A DNA stretch of 64,000 nt from Oscillospiraceae bacterium (GTDB taxonomy: Bacteria > Bacillota > Clostridia > Oscillospirales > Ruminococcaceae), in NCBI GenBank assembly GCA_017462785.1, contig JAFTQJ010000055.1, positions 1 to 64,000 of the forward strand. The letters are read 5' to 3'. The notes under the pieces are model-generated. The model did not search any database, was not told the DNA's origin, and was given only the letters and a program-made list of their open reading frames with translations. The position numbers and the translations under genes are program-made. Below, piece by piece: positions 1 through 7,986 of the stretch (positions are counted from its first letter, which is position 1; each line of letters starts with the position of its first letter).

Positions 1-60
1 GAATTGAACCCATGATTCCGCCGTGAAAGGGCGGTGTCTTAACCTCTTGACCAACGGGCC
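1..60 (-). tRNA. tRNA-Glu (UUC), 3' end cut by window edge
   Basis: On the minus strand the sequence starts GGCCCGTTGGTCAAG and folds as acceptor, D arm and a CCGCC-CTTTCAC-GGCGG anticodon arm. The loop gives anticodon TTC (Glu). The T arm runs off the left edge. It follows tRNA-Met after 3 bases, so both are probably one transcript from the promoter at 166-194. Confidence 0.9.
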
Positions 61-63
61 ATA

Positions 64-140
64 TGGTAGCGGCAGCAGGATTCGAACCAGCGACCAATCG
101 GGTATGAACCGAGTACTCTAGCCAACTGAGCTATGCCGCC
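64..140 (-). tRNA. tRNA-Met (CAU), elongator type
   Basis: Minus-strand cloverleaf starting GGCGGCATAGCTCAG, with anticodon loop TTCATAC (CAT), a GGTTCGAATCC T arm and an encoded CCA at 64-66. The acceptor GGCGGCA/TGCCGCT and overall sequence match elongator tRNA-Met better than the tRNA-Ile that also reads CAT. The outermost anticodon-stem pair looks mismatched. Confidence 0.88.
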
Positions 141-165
141 ATTTTGCGTGTCACATAACTATTAC

Positions 166-194
166 ATTATACCACTTTCCGCCCCCTTTGTCAA
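166..194 (-). promoter_or_regulatory. sigma-A promoter for the tRNA-Met/tRNA-Glu operon
   Basis: On the minus strand TTGACA (189-194) and TATAAT (166-171) are separated by exactly 17 bp, a full consensus. Transcription would start about 20 bases before tRNA-Met. Confidence 0.85.
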
Positions 195-331
195 GCGATA
201 TGACGTAGAAACAATTTCTTGAAATTAGGTTGATTTTTGTGCATGTTGCTGATTAATATAATTGTGACTGCTCTATTCATTAACAAAATGTATATTTTCT
301 GCCGTTTTTGCAAAATGGAAGATAAAAGCCC

Positions 332-360
332 TTGACTTTTCCAAGGAAAAAGTGTATAAT
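332..360 (+). promoter_or_regulatory. sigma-A promoter for the lipoprotein gene
   Basis: TTGACT at 332-337 and TATAAT at 355-360 with a 17-bp spacer, about 54 bases before the ATG at 414. The AT-rich stretch 195-331 upstream shows no gene. Confidence 0.85.
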
Positions 361-413
361 ATAAAAAGGTAAATAGGGAAACTTATCTCACCGAATAGAA
401 AGGATGCTGAACA

Positions 414-1301
414 ATGAGAAGTTCTATTATGAAAAGAGCACTTGCTGTCTGTGTTGTCGCTGCGGTTGCAGGTATGACATTCGGATGCAGCAGCGGTAAG
501 CAGAATGATACGACCACACCCAAGGAAACCATTTCTCTTGAAGATACCAAGCAGGAGCTGCAGTTCTTCTACAATGCCGGCGATTCCGTTGACTCCACTG
601 AGGAGGCTTCTGAGGCTGGCGGCGAGGATTCTGCCCCTGAAACCAATGCTGAAACTCCGGCAGAGCCTGCAACTGAGATCATCACAGAAGTTGCAACAGA
701 GTATGTTGCTGTGACCGATGCAGATGGTCAGGACGTGACCGAGGCTGGCGGTGCTGTACAGACTGAGGTTGTAACCGAAGTTGTAGCAACTGAGATCGTA
801 ACCGTTCCGGCAACAGAGGGCAATGCTGATACTCCGACCGAAGCACCGGCTCCGGAACATACCCCCTCCTATGATACATGTAAGGCTTACTGGCTGGATA
901 TGTCCCAGATGGGCGACTTCGTTTTTGACGGCGAATTCCTCGTTCTGGAATTTGAGATCAATGAGAATGTACCGGACGGCAGCTATCCCGTTACAATTGC
1001 TACCACTGACATCGGCAACTGGGATCTGGAAACTCCCGTTCCGGAGTGCATCAACGGCGAAGTAACTGTTGGCAATGCACAGGCAGGTGAGCAGATGAAG
1101 CCCACCACCGGCGAGTTCGCTCTGACGGTCAACAATGCAGCCGGCAAGCCTGGCGATACTGTGAAGGTGCCGATCGACATCTCCAACAACCCCGGCTTCT
1201 GCGGTTTTATCATCGACATTCAGTATGATGCAGCGGCACTCACGATCGTGGACTCCTACGGTGGTGCTGACTTTGATAAAGCTGTTAACGTTGTAAAGTA
1301 A
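414..1301 (+). CDS. Lipoprotein with permuted cohesin-like halves
   Basis: 295 aa. A signal peptide ends in a lipobox-like TFGC (Cys about residue 25), so the protein is probably lipid-anchored outside the membrane. Residues 40-145 are an acidic Thr/Glu/Ala-rich linker with repeated VATE/VVTE units. Residues 155-225 resemble the C-terminal half of a cohesin module (GEFLVLEFEI, DGSYPVTI, NWDLE, INGEVTVG). A short linker leads to residues 233-295, which resemble a cohesin N-terminal half (KPGDTVKVPIDISNNPGF, YDAAAL). The protein then stops. Together the halves are about cohesin size but in swapped order. The start is set by AAAGGA nine bases upstream. Cohesin kinship is inferred from motif likeness; a scaffoldin remnant is the alternative. 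Confidence 0.75.
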   Translation: MRSSIMKRALAVCVVAAVAGMTFGCSSGKQNDTTTPKETISLEDTKQELQFFYNAGDSVDSTEEASEAGGEDSAPETNAETPAEPATEIITEVATEYVAVTDADGQDVTEAGGAVQTEVVTEVVATEIVTVPATEGNADTPTEAPAPEHTPSYDTCKAYWLDMSQMGDFVFDGEFLVLEFEINENVPDGSYPVTIATTDIGNWDLETPVPECINGEVTVGNAQAGEQMKPTTGEFALTVNNAAGKPGDTVKVPIDISNNPGFCGFIIDIQYDAAALTIVDSYGGADFDKAVNVVK

Positions 1302-1324
1302 TTTGGTTTTTGAATTGACACAGC

Positions 1325-1352
1325 AATGGCTCTCCGGAAACGGTGAGTCATT
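1325..1352 (+). terminator. Hairpin after the lipoprotein gene, possible weak terminator
   Basis: A 12-bp stem with one mismatch (AATGGCTC / GAGTCATT) and a GAAA loop, followed by GTTATATTAT. The T-run is poor, so partial readthrough into the next gene is likely. Confidence 0.4.
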
Positions 1353-1379
1353 GTTATATTATCATTGGCAGGTGAAAAC

Positions 1380-2150
1380 ATGAATCAGATCCTGATCGTT
1401 TCTGAACACGATGAAATCAGCACTGCGATCGAGCAGATGCTTACACCCGAATTCCGTTTTGTGCAGGACAATCCGGATTATATTCTGATTGCGGCAAGGT
1501 CGGAATTCTCATTTCTTTTTACAATGAAAGAGAAGATGCAGCAGGAATTCCAGCAGACCCCCATGCTGTTCCTGTGGATCGAGGAAAGCTGTATGCACAT
1601 TCTTTCGTGCAGCAATCTCCAGTATATGGACGGCAGAACGATTCCGAAAACAGGGGAGAGCCTGCTTGCCTACCTGACGAATGCCTTTTCCGCTGTGCAT
1701 GCCAATTCACCGGCTCAGACACAGAAGCTGACAGAGATCCAGACGGGAATGCGGAATCATTTTCCGAAGGAACGTCAGGGTGCACTGAAAGTGGAATATG
1801 ACAATTTCACGAGTATCTTTGAGTTTGTCGAACAGCTTGCCAGCCGTTCCGGTCAGTATGTGCAGATGCTTCTGTTGTCACTCGTTCCGTCCGGTTTGTC
1901 CGCTGATGAAAGCGTCGGGGAATTCCGGCTTGCAAGGGAACTGCTGACGGAGGCAGTCCAGCAGACCCTGCGGAAGAATGATGTCCTGACGGGATGCAGT
2001 GAATCTCAGATGCTTGTCCTGCTGATGGATGCGGACGATGACGGCGGACATTTTGCCGCCAACAGGATCTGCAATACATTCTTCGGTCTGTATGACGGCA
2101 ATGCCTATACCCTGTACTACGATGTCAAGCCCGTGGGGAATCAATCATAG
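1380..2150 (+). CDS. Degenerate GGDEF/cyclase-fold protein
   Basis: 256 aa, cytoplasmic, no signal peptide or membrane segment. The first 110 residues look like a diverged receiver-type start (QILIVSEHDEIS) without a clear phospho-acceptor Asp. Residues 150-250 resemble a diguanylate-cyclase-like fold (QYVQMLLLSL, RKNDVLTGCSESQMLVLL, FAANRI). The GGDEF signature itself is absent, so cyclase activity is not expected. The ATG at 1380 is preferred over an in-frame TTG at 1365 because AGGTG lies just upstream of it. It follows the lipoprotein with only a weak hairpin between, so the two may be co-transcribed. Family assignment is tentative. Confidence 0.65.
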   Translation: MNQILIVSEHDEISTAIEQMLTPEFRFVQDNPDYILIAARSEFSFLFTMKEKMQQEFQQTPMLFLWIEESCMHILSCSNLQYMDGRTIPKTGESLLAYLTNAFSAVHANSPAQTQKLTEIQTGMRNHFPKERQGALKVEYDNFTSIFEFVEQLASRSGQYVQMLLLSLVPSGLSADESVGEFRLARELLTEAVQQTLRKNDVLTGCSESQMLVLLMDADDDGGHFAANRICNTFFGLYDGNAYTLYYDVKPVGNQS

Positions 2151-2156
2151 CAAATC

Positions 2157-2193
2157 AAAAAAGCAGATGCACCGGACGTGCATCTGCTTTTTT
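2157..2193. terminator. Bidirectional terminator between convergent genes
   Basis: A perfect 16-bp stem (AAAAAAGCAGATGCAC / GTGCATCTGCTTTTTT) with loop CGGAC. It has A/T runs on both sides, so it can stop both the plus-strand gene ending at 2150 and the minus-strand operon ending at 2207. Confidence 0.92.
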
Positions 2194-2206
2194 GTGTGAT
2201 ATTGCA

Positions 2207-2725
2207 TCAGAAGCTTTCACTGACAACCAGTTCGGAAAGGGGCTTGCGGTCAGCGTCATGACGCTCCGAAGATTTCAGCGGCTCATCCGGATAGCCGAAC
2301 ACTGTCAGGTTGACCGGCTCAAAGCCCTCGGGAATGGAGAATGCCTCACGCACGACATCCGGCTTGAAACGGCAGATCCAGAGGGAAGCCAGACCGAGAT
2401 CCGCAGCTTCGAGTACCATATGCGTGCTGACGATGGATGCATCAATGTCGGAGATCACCTTGCCGTCAAAGGAACGGTGCCATGTATTCTCCACATCCGC
2501 ACAGATGAGAACGGCAAGCGGTGCATCATAAAAATTGGCTGCGTCCTTCAGCTTGTGCAGGCTTTCCTCACTCTGGAGCACCAGCAGTTTGAATGCCTGT
2601 GCATTCTTTCCGGTTGGTGCAACTCGTGCAGCCTCCAGAATTTTCTCCAGCTTTTCCGGCTCCACCTTACGGTCAGTGTATTTGCGTGTGGAGCATCTTT
2701 TCTTTGCGAGTTCCAGAAATTCCAT
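2207..2725 (-). CDS. Nitroreductase-family FMN oxidoreductase
   Basis: 172 aa. The N-terminus (MEFLELAKKRCSTRKYTD) and the RVAPTGKNAQ stretch match the nitroreductase family, whose Arg/Ser cluster binds FMN phosphate. The late SLWICRF and NLTVFGYPDEP fit the short, single-domain, usually dimeric members. The physiological substrate cannot be told from sequence. The ATG at 2725 has GGAAG upstream and starts at the conserved motif; a longer in-frame extension to 2818 lies over the helicase-loader gene and lacks a ribosome site. It is the last gene of the long minus-strand operon, before the terminator at 2157-2193. Confidence 0.88.
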   Translation of the reverse strand: MEFLELAKKRCSTRKYTDRKVEPEKLEKILEAARVAPTGKNAQAFKLLVLQSEESLHKLKDAANFYDAPLAVLICADVENTWHRSFDGKVISDIDASIVSTHMVLEAADLGLASLWICRFKPDVVREAFSIPEGFEPVNLTVFGYPDEPLKSSERHDADRKPLSELVVSESF

Positions 2726-2751
2726 AGTATTCTTCCTTTCTTGATGGTGCA

Positions 2752-3741
2752 TCAGATCAGCGGTGCACTGTTTTTCTTTTTCATCAGACGGATATCCGAT
2801 CCGACAAAATGCATGCATTCATACACCGCAAACAGACGGGAAACAATGCGTTCTTCATAGCGTCTGCGGATGGACATAAGGTCAAGGTTGGTGTTGATGA
2901 TGGTCGGTAGACCACGGTTGATGCGGGTATTGATGATGTTGTAGATCGTGGAGATATAGAACGGCGTATCGAATTCCGTGCCGAGGTCATCGAGGATCAG
3001 GAGATCCACATGGAGCAGGAGATAGAGCGTATCCATCTCAGAATGCTCACGCCCGAAATGCTCCCGTTCCACCTGCTGGAGCAGGTTGATGATGGAGTCA
3101 TAAATGACCTCATAGCCCTTGGAAATCACCTCGGCGGCAATGGAAAGCGAAAGATGGGTCTTTCCGAGTCCCGTCCTGCCGTAGAACAGCAGGCTCGGGG
3201 AGGAGGGCGTGAATTCCGCCGCATATCGTCTGCATGCCTGCAAGATCTGCTGCATCGTCTGGAAACAGTCCCGTCCCTGTTCATCCAGTTTTCCCCGGTA
3301 ATACTCCAGAGAAAACTGGTCAAAGCTCGCCAGTGTCAGCTGTGCATATTCATTCATCCGGCTGATGCCGAACGAAGCGATCAGCTTTTTCAGGCAGTCG
3401 CAGTAACCGCCGTCCGCATAGCCCGTATCCTGACAGTGCTCACAGGTGTAGTGCATATCCAGATAATCCTCCGGAAAGCCGTGTGCCTTGAGCAGGGAAG
3501 CGGAGATCTGCTGTGCTTCAAGATTCTGCCGCTTGAGCGTTTCCAGACGTTCAGCGATGTTCTCGCCGCTTTGCAGGGTATCGAGAATTTTGGTTGCCGT
3601 CTGTGCAAGCTGGCGGTTGATCTCTGCGATCTGCGGAATTCTGGCATCCACCTCCCTGTATCGCCGGTCATTTTCAGATTTGGCATGCAGCCGGCGTGAA
3701 GCCACCGTCTGCAATGCTTTCTGAAAGATCTGTTCATTCAT
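2752..3741 (-). CDS. DnaC/DnaI-type replicative helicase loader ATPase
   Basis: 329 aa. Residues 1-90 are charged and helical. A zinc-binding-like knuckle follows (Cys100, Cys103, Cys114, Cys116), then an AAA+ domain with Walker A GRTGLGKT (188-195) and Walker B LLILDDLG (247-254), and an SRLFAVYE stretch near the C-terminus. This order matches Bacillus DnaI and related DnaC proteins, which load the replicative helicase at oriC or restarting forks. It starts 3 bp after the dnaD-like gene stop, so the two primosome proteins are translationally linked. Loader role is from family knowledge; the helicase partner is not in this window. Confidence 0.9.
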   Translation of the reverse strand: MNEQIFQKALQTVASRRLHAKSENDRRYREVDARIPQIAEINRQLAQTATKILDTLQSGENIAERLETLKRQNLEAQQISASLLKAHGFPEDYLDMHYTCEHCQDTGYADGGYCDCLKKLIASFGISRMNEYAQLTLASFDQFSLEYYRGKLDEQGRDCFQTMQQILQACRRYAAEFTPSSPSLLFYGRTGLGKTHLSLSIAAEVISKGYEVIYDSIINLLQQVEREHFGREHSEMDTLYLLLHVDLLILDDLGTEFDTPFYISTIYNIINTRINRGLPTIINTNLDLMSIRRRYEERIVSRLFAVYECMHFVGSDIRLMKKKNSAPLI

Positions 3742-3744
3742 TGC

Positions 3745-4722
3745 TTACTCCTTTCTGAAGCGGTTCACAACGCTCAGATATTCATCCAGTTCAGCGGAAT
3801 CCTGTGCAGCGGCAGAGGATCGTGCAGCAGCGGAAGAAGAACGCAGCTTCTGTGCCTGCTCAGGTGTCGTGATTCCCTGTGCCGCCCATTTTTCGAGGAT
3901 GGTATTGATATATTTGAAATTCAGCTTTTCGATGCTCTCGATCGTGATCTCATAGGCGTATTGCAGCAGCTCCATGGAGTAGCCTGCTGTACGCCAGCCC
4001 TCTATGTATTTTTTCTGCTGGGTGGTCGGTGCGTGCTGCATCTCGAACATCTTGCGGATCTGTGAGAGGTAGCTGTGCTCTGCATTGAGCCGCTTGATCT
4101 CTGCATCCGCCTGTTCATGTGTCGTGATGTCACGCTCCATCCAGCTGATGGCGATGGACTCGGCATAGGACATGCTGATCTTGTCAATGGAAACGCAGTA
4201 GCCCAGCAGGAGGAGGATCACCTCGCTCCGCATGCCCAGATAGCTGTGGATCCAGATCAGCGAACGCTGTTCCATATGGTTGAGCAGTCTGCCGAACACC
4301 TTTTCTGTACAAACGAACAGGTCCTTCAGTTCCTGCGACTGTTCCAGAGAATGTGCGATCTCCGAGGGGTCGAGTTTGATCTCCTTGCTTCCACGCTGCA
4401 CCCTGCTCTGTACCGGCGGTGCAGCAGCAGGCTCCGCTGCTGCGGACGGTGCAAAGTCAAACTGCGGCTTGGTGTCCGCTGTGCCAGATGACTGGAGGAT
4501 ATTCGCCTGCACCCAGAATTGCACCGCTTCATCCGCCTGTTCCTCGCTGATGCCGAAGTATGCAGCAAGCTTTGCAGTATCCTGCACCTGTCCGGCATTG
4601 CGGAGCAGATAGAGCAGTACTTTGAGCTGGGTTTCTGAGGCAAGCCTGATAAAATGATCGGTCACTGCGGTCGGAACTGCAAAGACATTTCCCCAGCATC
4701 CGAAATTCACCTGATATTCCAT
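3745..4722 (-). CDS. DnaD-domain replication/primosome protein
   Basis: 325 aa. An N-terminal winged-helix-like part (residues 1-75, QLKVLLYLLRNAGQ) is followed by an Ala/Pro-rich linker. Two DnaD/DnaB_2-type helical domains follow, at about 120-200 and 215-305, the second with the typical YIEGWRTAGYSMELLQYAYE and FKYINTILEKW pattern. The tail is Ser/Ala-rich. DnaD-like proteins act with the helicase loader in primosome assembly, which agrees with the adjacent DnaC gene. The ATG at 4722 has AAGGAG upstream; the open frame continues further 5' but overlaps the upstream gene. The gap to the upstream gene is 2 bp. Confidence 0.9.
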   Translation of the reverse strand: MEYQVNFGCWGNVFAVPTAVTDHFIRLASETQLKVLLYLLRNAGQVQDTAKLAAYFGISEEQADEAVQFWVQANILQSSGTADTKPQFDFAPSAAAEPAAAPPVQSRVQRGSKEIKLDPSEIAHSLEQSQELKDLFVCTEKVFGRLLNHMEQRSLIWIHSYLGMRSEVILLLLGYCVSIDKISMSYAESIAISWMERDITTHEQADAEIKRLNAEHSYLSQIRKMFEMQHAPTTQQKKYIEGWRTAGYSMELLQYAYEITIESIEKLNFKYINTILEKWAAQGITTPEQAQKLRSSSAAARSSAAAQDSAELDEYLSVVNRFRKE

Positions 4723-4724
4723 GC

Positions 4725-5351
4725 TTACTCCTTTATGGTCGTTTCGATCACCTGACCGGATGATGCCGGAGGTTCCGGTGTTTTTGCAGCAGGTTCTTCC
4801 GTCTGCTCCGCTTCTGTCTGGAATTTGCGGCTGCAAATGATGGATGCCAGCCGCAGTGCGGAGTGGATGATCATTGCAATACCGATCAGCCGGATCGTGG
4901 TTTCAATAATGGTGACGGGACGGGTAATGACATACACACCGATCGCCGCACCTGCTGTGCAGAGGAGCAGTCCGATCCACCAGAGGGGATTGACACGACG
5001 CAGCATGAAATTATTGTACATGCCGGCGGCGGAGCTTGTCAGCAGCCATGCACCGAAGAAGATCGGAATCAGGAATTTCAGCAGCGTCGGGACGATGCCG
5101 AACAGTGCACCTGCGACCATGAACACGATACTGTAAACGCAGATGATATGTGTCTTGCGTCCCTTGACCAGATAATAGATCAGAATTCCCACACCGCCGA
5201 GTGCCAGCAAAGTACCGATAACAATGCAGATCAGCTCCAGAATATCGGGCTTTGCCGTGAACAGGATACCTGAGATGAGTGTGAGTATCGTCAGAAGATT
5301 TGCATTCAGCAGATCCTTGATTTCAAAGCGTTTGATGACTCTTTTTGCCAT
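4725..5351 (-). CDS. DUF308/HdeD-like membrane protein
   Basis: 208 aa with about six hydrophobic segments between residues 15 and 172 (such as LLTILTLISGILFTA and LLALGGVGILIYYLV), and a Glu/Pro/Thr-rich cytoplasmic tail from 173. Size and spacing resemble the DUF308 (HdeD-like) family, whose biochemical function is mostly unknown. RBS AAGGAAGGGAG precedes the ATG. It sits between the transglutaminase and dnaD genes in one operon. The family name is tentative; a multi-pass membrane protein is certain. Confidence 0.72.
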   Translation of the reverse strand: MAKRVIKRFEIKDLLNANLLTILTLISGILFTAKPDILELICIVIGTLLALGGVGILIYYLVKGRKTHIICVYSIVFMVAGALFGIVPTLLKFLIPIFFGAWLLTSSAAGMYNNFMLRRVNPLWWIGLLLCTAGAAIGVYVITRPVTIIETTIRLIGIAMIIHSALRLASIICSRKFQTEAEQTEEPAAKTPEPPASSGQVIETTIKE

Positions 5352-5368
5352 AGTGTTCTCCCTTCCTT

Positions 5369-7978
5369 TTATACAAGATGCAGGATGTACCGCAGCCGGA
5401 ACCGCTTGCTGCGTGATGCGTCACGGTCAATGCCCATTGCCAGCAGCTTTGCTGTCTGCTGCATCAGCCGCACTTCCTCTTCCGAGATCGTATGCCGGCT
5501 GTACTTTGCTTTTGCGGCAATGCTCACCACATCCTCAAAACTCCATTTCTTCAGATAGCTGCCGCAGACTGCGGATGCGTTTTCAGCAGCCTGTGCAGTG
5601 CTCTGCGGACTCATATCCGCACCGCAGAATGCAAGCAGTCTGCATATGTATTCGTAGATGCAGCCGACCGCCTTTGTCGTATCCGATTGACAGAACAGTG
5701 CATTCCTCCGGCGGATCGCCAGCACACGGAGGAAATGGAATGCTCCGACGATCAGCCCGATGAGCAGAAATGCTCCGAGCACATAGAGCACGAACCGCAG
5801 ACTGCCGTTTCCTGCTGCCGGAGGCTGAGCCGGCAGACCGCTGATGGTTTCCTGTGTGGTTTCCGGCTCCATGGTGGGCTGTACATACGATGTCACAATG
5901 GAGGTCACTGTTTCAATAACCGGCTCCGTTGCAGGCTCTGTTTCCGGTACAAGCGGCTGTGAAGCCTCTGTAAATGTAAATTCAAACGGGATCCAGCCCC
6001 ATCCGTCAATGTACAGCTCGATCCATGCGTGTGCATTGCTGTCGAGGATCTCCATGGAGTAGACCTCCTCGCCGTCAAGCTCGATCTTTTGCAGAAGCGG
6101 CATTTCAGCAGGATCCACCATATACCCTTCGCAGTAACGAGCCGGAATGCCCGCCATTCTTGCCAGCAGAACACCGGCACTTGCATAGTGCATGCAGTAG
6201 CCTTTCTGGTTCTTCAGAAGAAAGAACTCCACAAAATCCTCAGTCGGCGGCGTTCTGCCGGGAGCGAGTGTGTAGACCATATCACGGCACACCGTTTCAC
6301 GCAGCTCCTGCATGAATGCAATCGTTTCCGATGCGGATGCTGTGTAGCCGCTGAAGCTGTCCAGCATGAAGGAATAGCGTTCACGGACGTTCCGCATTGC
6401 CTGTGTATCCGGCACCTGCAAATCAAGCTGCGTTACATAATCCTTGTAGCCATAACGGCAAAGCAGGGCAGCTTCCAGCATCGGTGCTGTCACATTTCCC
6501 GCACTTTCATTCATTGATGTAACCGACAATGCCGGAAGATTTTCATAGTCAAAGAGATCACGGAATGTATCCTGGTTCTGCGGACGGCAGTTCTGGTACT
6601 GTACCTGATCGGGCATCAGCCATTCCTGACCGGTGTTGAGCAGGACGGCTTCAAAATCCTGATTCTGTACGATCCGGTAGGAGGGGGCGAAAGCAGAAAA
6701 ACGATTGTCACGCAGACACTGCAAGTCCTCCTGTTCCCGAAAACCATAAGGAACGCATTTGCTGAGGGTATCCGTCACATTATGGAAAGTAATCGTAATA
6801 TCCTCTCCTCCGGTCGGGTAGAACTGCCAGTACAGGAACTCCTGCGGATAATAATTCAGAGTATCGAACACACGGAATACATCAGCACTGTAGACCGATT
6901 CCTCCGGCAGACACCAGCTATTATCGGTATAGACCTCACCGATCCGGTGTTTCAGGTAGATCCGTCCCTCCGGCAGTTCCGAGAGGGTCAGACCGGAAAG
7001 CGTGATCTCATCAAATTCCCGTTTTTCTTCATCACCCAGCGTCACGACAAGGCGGTCATTTTCCGGCTTGTTTGTCAGGAGGTTCTGCCACAGATCCGCA
7101 GAGCCTTCAAAGTCCCCTGCCATGAGCGAGGCGATGCATTTCTGCATATTCCGCCGGAGTACCTTGACCTCCTCACTCCGCTGGTAGCCCGTCAGGTACA
7201 CGACCTGCTGGATCACAAGGCAGAGAGCCATGATGCCTGCAAGCATCCGGATTCCGGTCTGCTCCGTCACCATGAACCGCATACTGCTCACGGGAAAAAA
7301 GGTGTTCTCCCTGCGGAGAAAGCTGTTCTGCCCCTTTCCGTGGTAGGTTCCGGAATTGGAGAGATGCACCGCCGCCATGCTGAACCAGAACGCCAGCAGG
7401 AGCATTGCAGCGAAGCGATTGGCAGGAACACCGAAATAGAACCCGATCTCCACGAAGGGGAAGGTTGCGATCAGACTGAGAAACAAATTCTGGAAATGCA
7501 GGACTGCATAGCAGAGCATGTACAGGATCGGCAGGAAAATGAAAATCAGGAAAACTGTCACACAGTAGGTCTGCGGCAGCTCGTCTGAAACCGCAAAGCG
7601 TTCCCATTCCGTCATGTAGATCACCTTGCAGATGGTGTTGATCAGATGGACAAATCCGATGCTGAAGGCTTTCCGGAACAGATAGAGGAGCAGGGCATAG
7701 ACTGCCAGAAGTGCAGTCCTGACACCTGCCAGCTTTCCGGAATAATGTGCCAGCAAAGCACAGCCGGCGAATTCCGCTGTGAGAAATCCGATCAGAACCG
7801 GCAGATGGCACTGCGGCTGGAACATGGAAAGAAATGTCCAGATACTGCTCAGTGCACCGCAGACAGCGAGCACGAACAAGTGCAGGGAATTTCGCACATG
7901 GTTGCGGTTCTGTACTGCCATGGAGAGTGTGTTTTCGATCCGGATGCCGGTCGTATGTGGTTGGTTGTTTTGCTTCAT
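5369..7978 (-). CDS. Membrane-anchored transglutaminase-like protein
   Basis: 869 aa. Residues 30-265 hold about eight transmembrane segments. A long extracytoplasmic part follows, with a transglutaminase core at about 590-680: catalytic Cys in GYCMHYASAGVLLARMAGIP (Cys595), His in SNAHAWIELY (His650), and Glu666 in WIPFEF where many relatives have Asp. A Thr/Glu/Pro linker, one more membrane segment (about 725-750) and a cytoplasmic DUF4129-like tail end the protein. This is the TgpA-type layout that usually accompanies DUF58 and MoxR genes, as here. ATG 7978 (GAGG upstream) is preferred over an in-frame TTG at 7990. The substrate is unknown. Confidence 0.9.
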   Translation of the reverse strand: MKQNNQPHTTGIRIENTLSMAVQNRNHVRNSLHLFVLAVCGALSSIWTFLSMFQPQCHLPVLIGFLTAEFAGCALLAHYSGKLAGVRTALLAVYALLLYLFRKAFSIGFVHLINTICKVIYMTEWERFAVSDELPQTYCVTVFLIFIFLPILYMLCYAVLHFQNLFLSLIATFPFVEIGFYFGVPANRFAAMLLLAFWFSMAAVHLSNSGTYHGKGQNSFLRRENTFFPVSSMRFMVTEQTGIRMLAGIMALCLVIQQVVYLTGYQRSEEVKVLRRNMQKCIASLMAGDFEGSADLWQNLLTNKPENDRLVVTLGDEEKREFDEITLSGLTLSELPEGRIYLKHRIGEVYTDNSWCLPEESVYSADVFRVFDTLNYYPQEFLYWQFYPTGGEDITITFHNVTDTLSKCVPYGFREQEDLQCLRDNRFSAFAPSYRIVQNQDFEAVLLNTGQEWLMPDQVQYQNCRPQNQDTFRDLFDYENLPALSVTSMNESAGNVTAPMLEAALLCRYGYKDYVTQLDLQVPDTQAMRNVRERYSFMLDSFSGYTASASETIAFMQELRETVCRDMVYTLAPGRTPPTEDFVEFFLLKNQKGYCMHYASAGVLLARMAGIPARYCEGYMVDPAEMPLLQKIELDGEEVYSMEILDSNAHAWIELYIDGWGWIPFEFTFTEASQPLVPETEPATEPVIETVTSIVTSYVQPTMEPETTQETISGLPAQPPAAGNGSLRFVLYVLGAFLLIGLIVGAFHFLRVLAIRRRNALFCQSDTTKAVGCIYEYICRLLAFCGADMSPQSTAQAAENASAVCGSYLKKWSFEDVVSIAAKAKYSRHTISEEEVRLMQQTAKLLAMGIDRDASRSKRFRLRYILHLV

Positions 7979-7986
7979 AACATACC

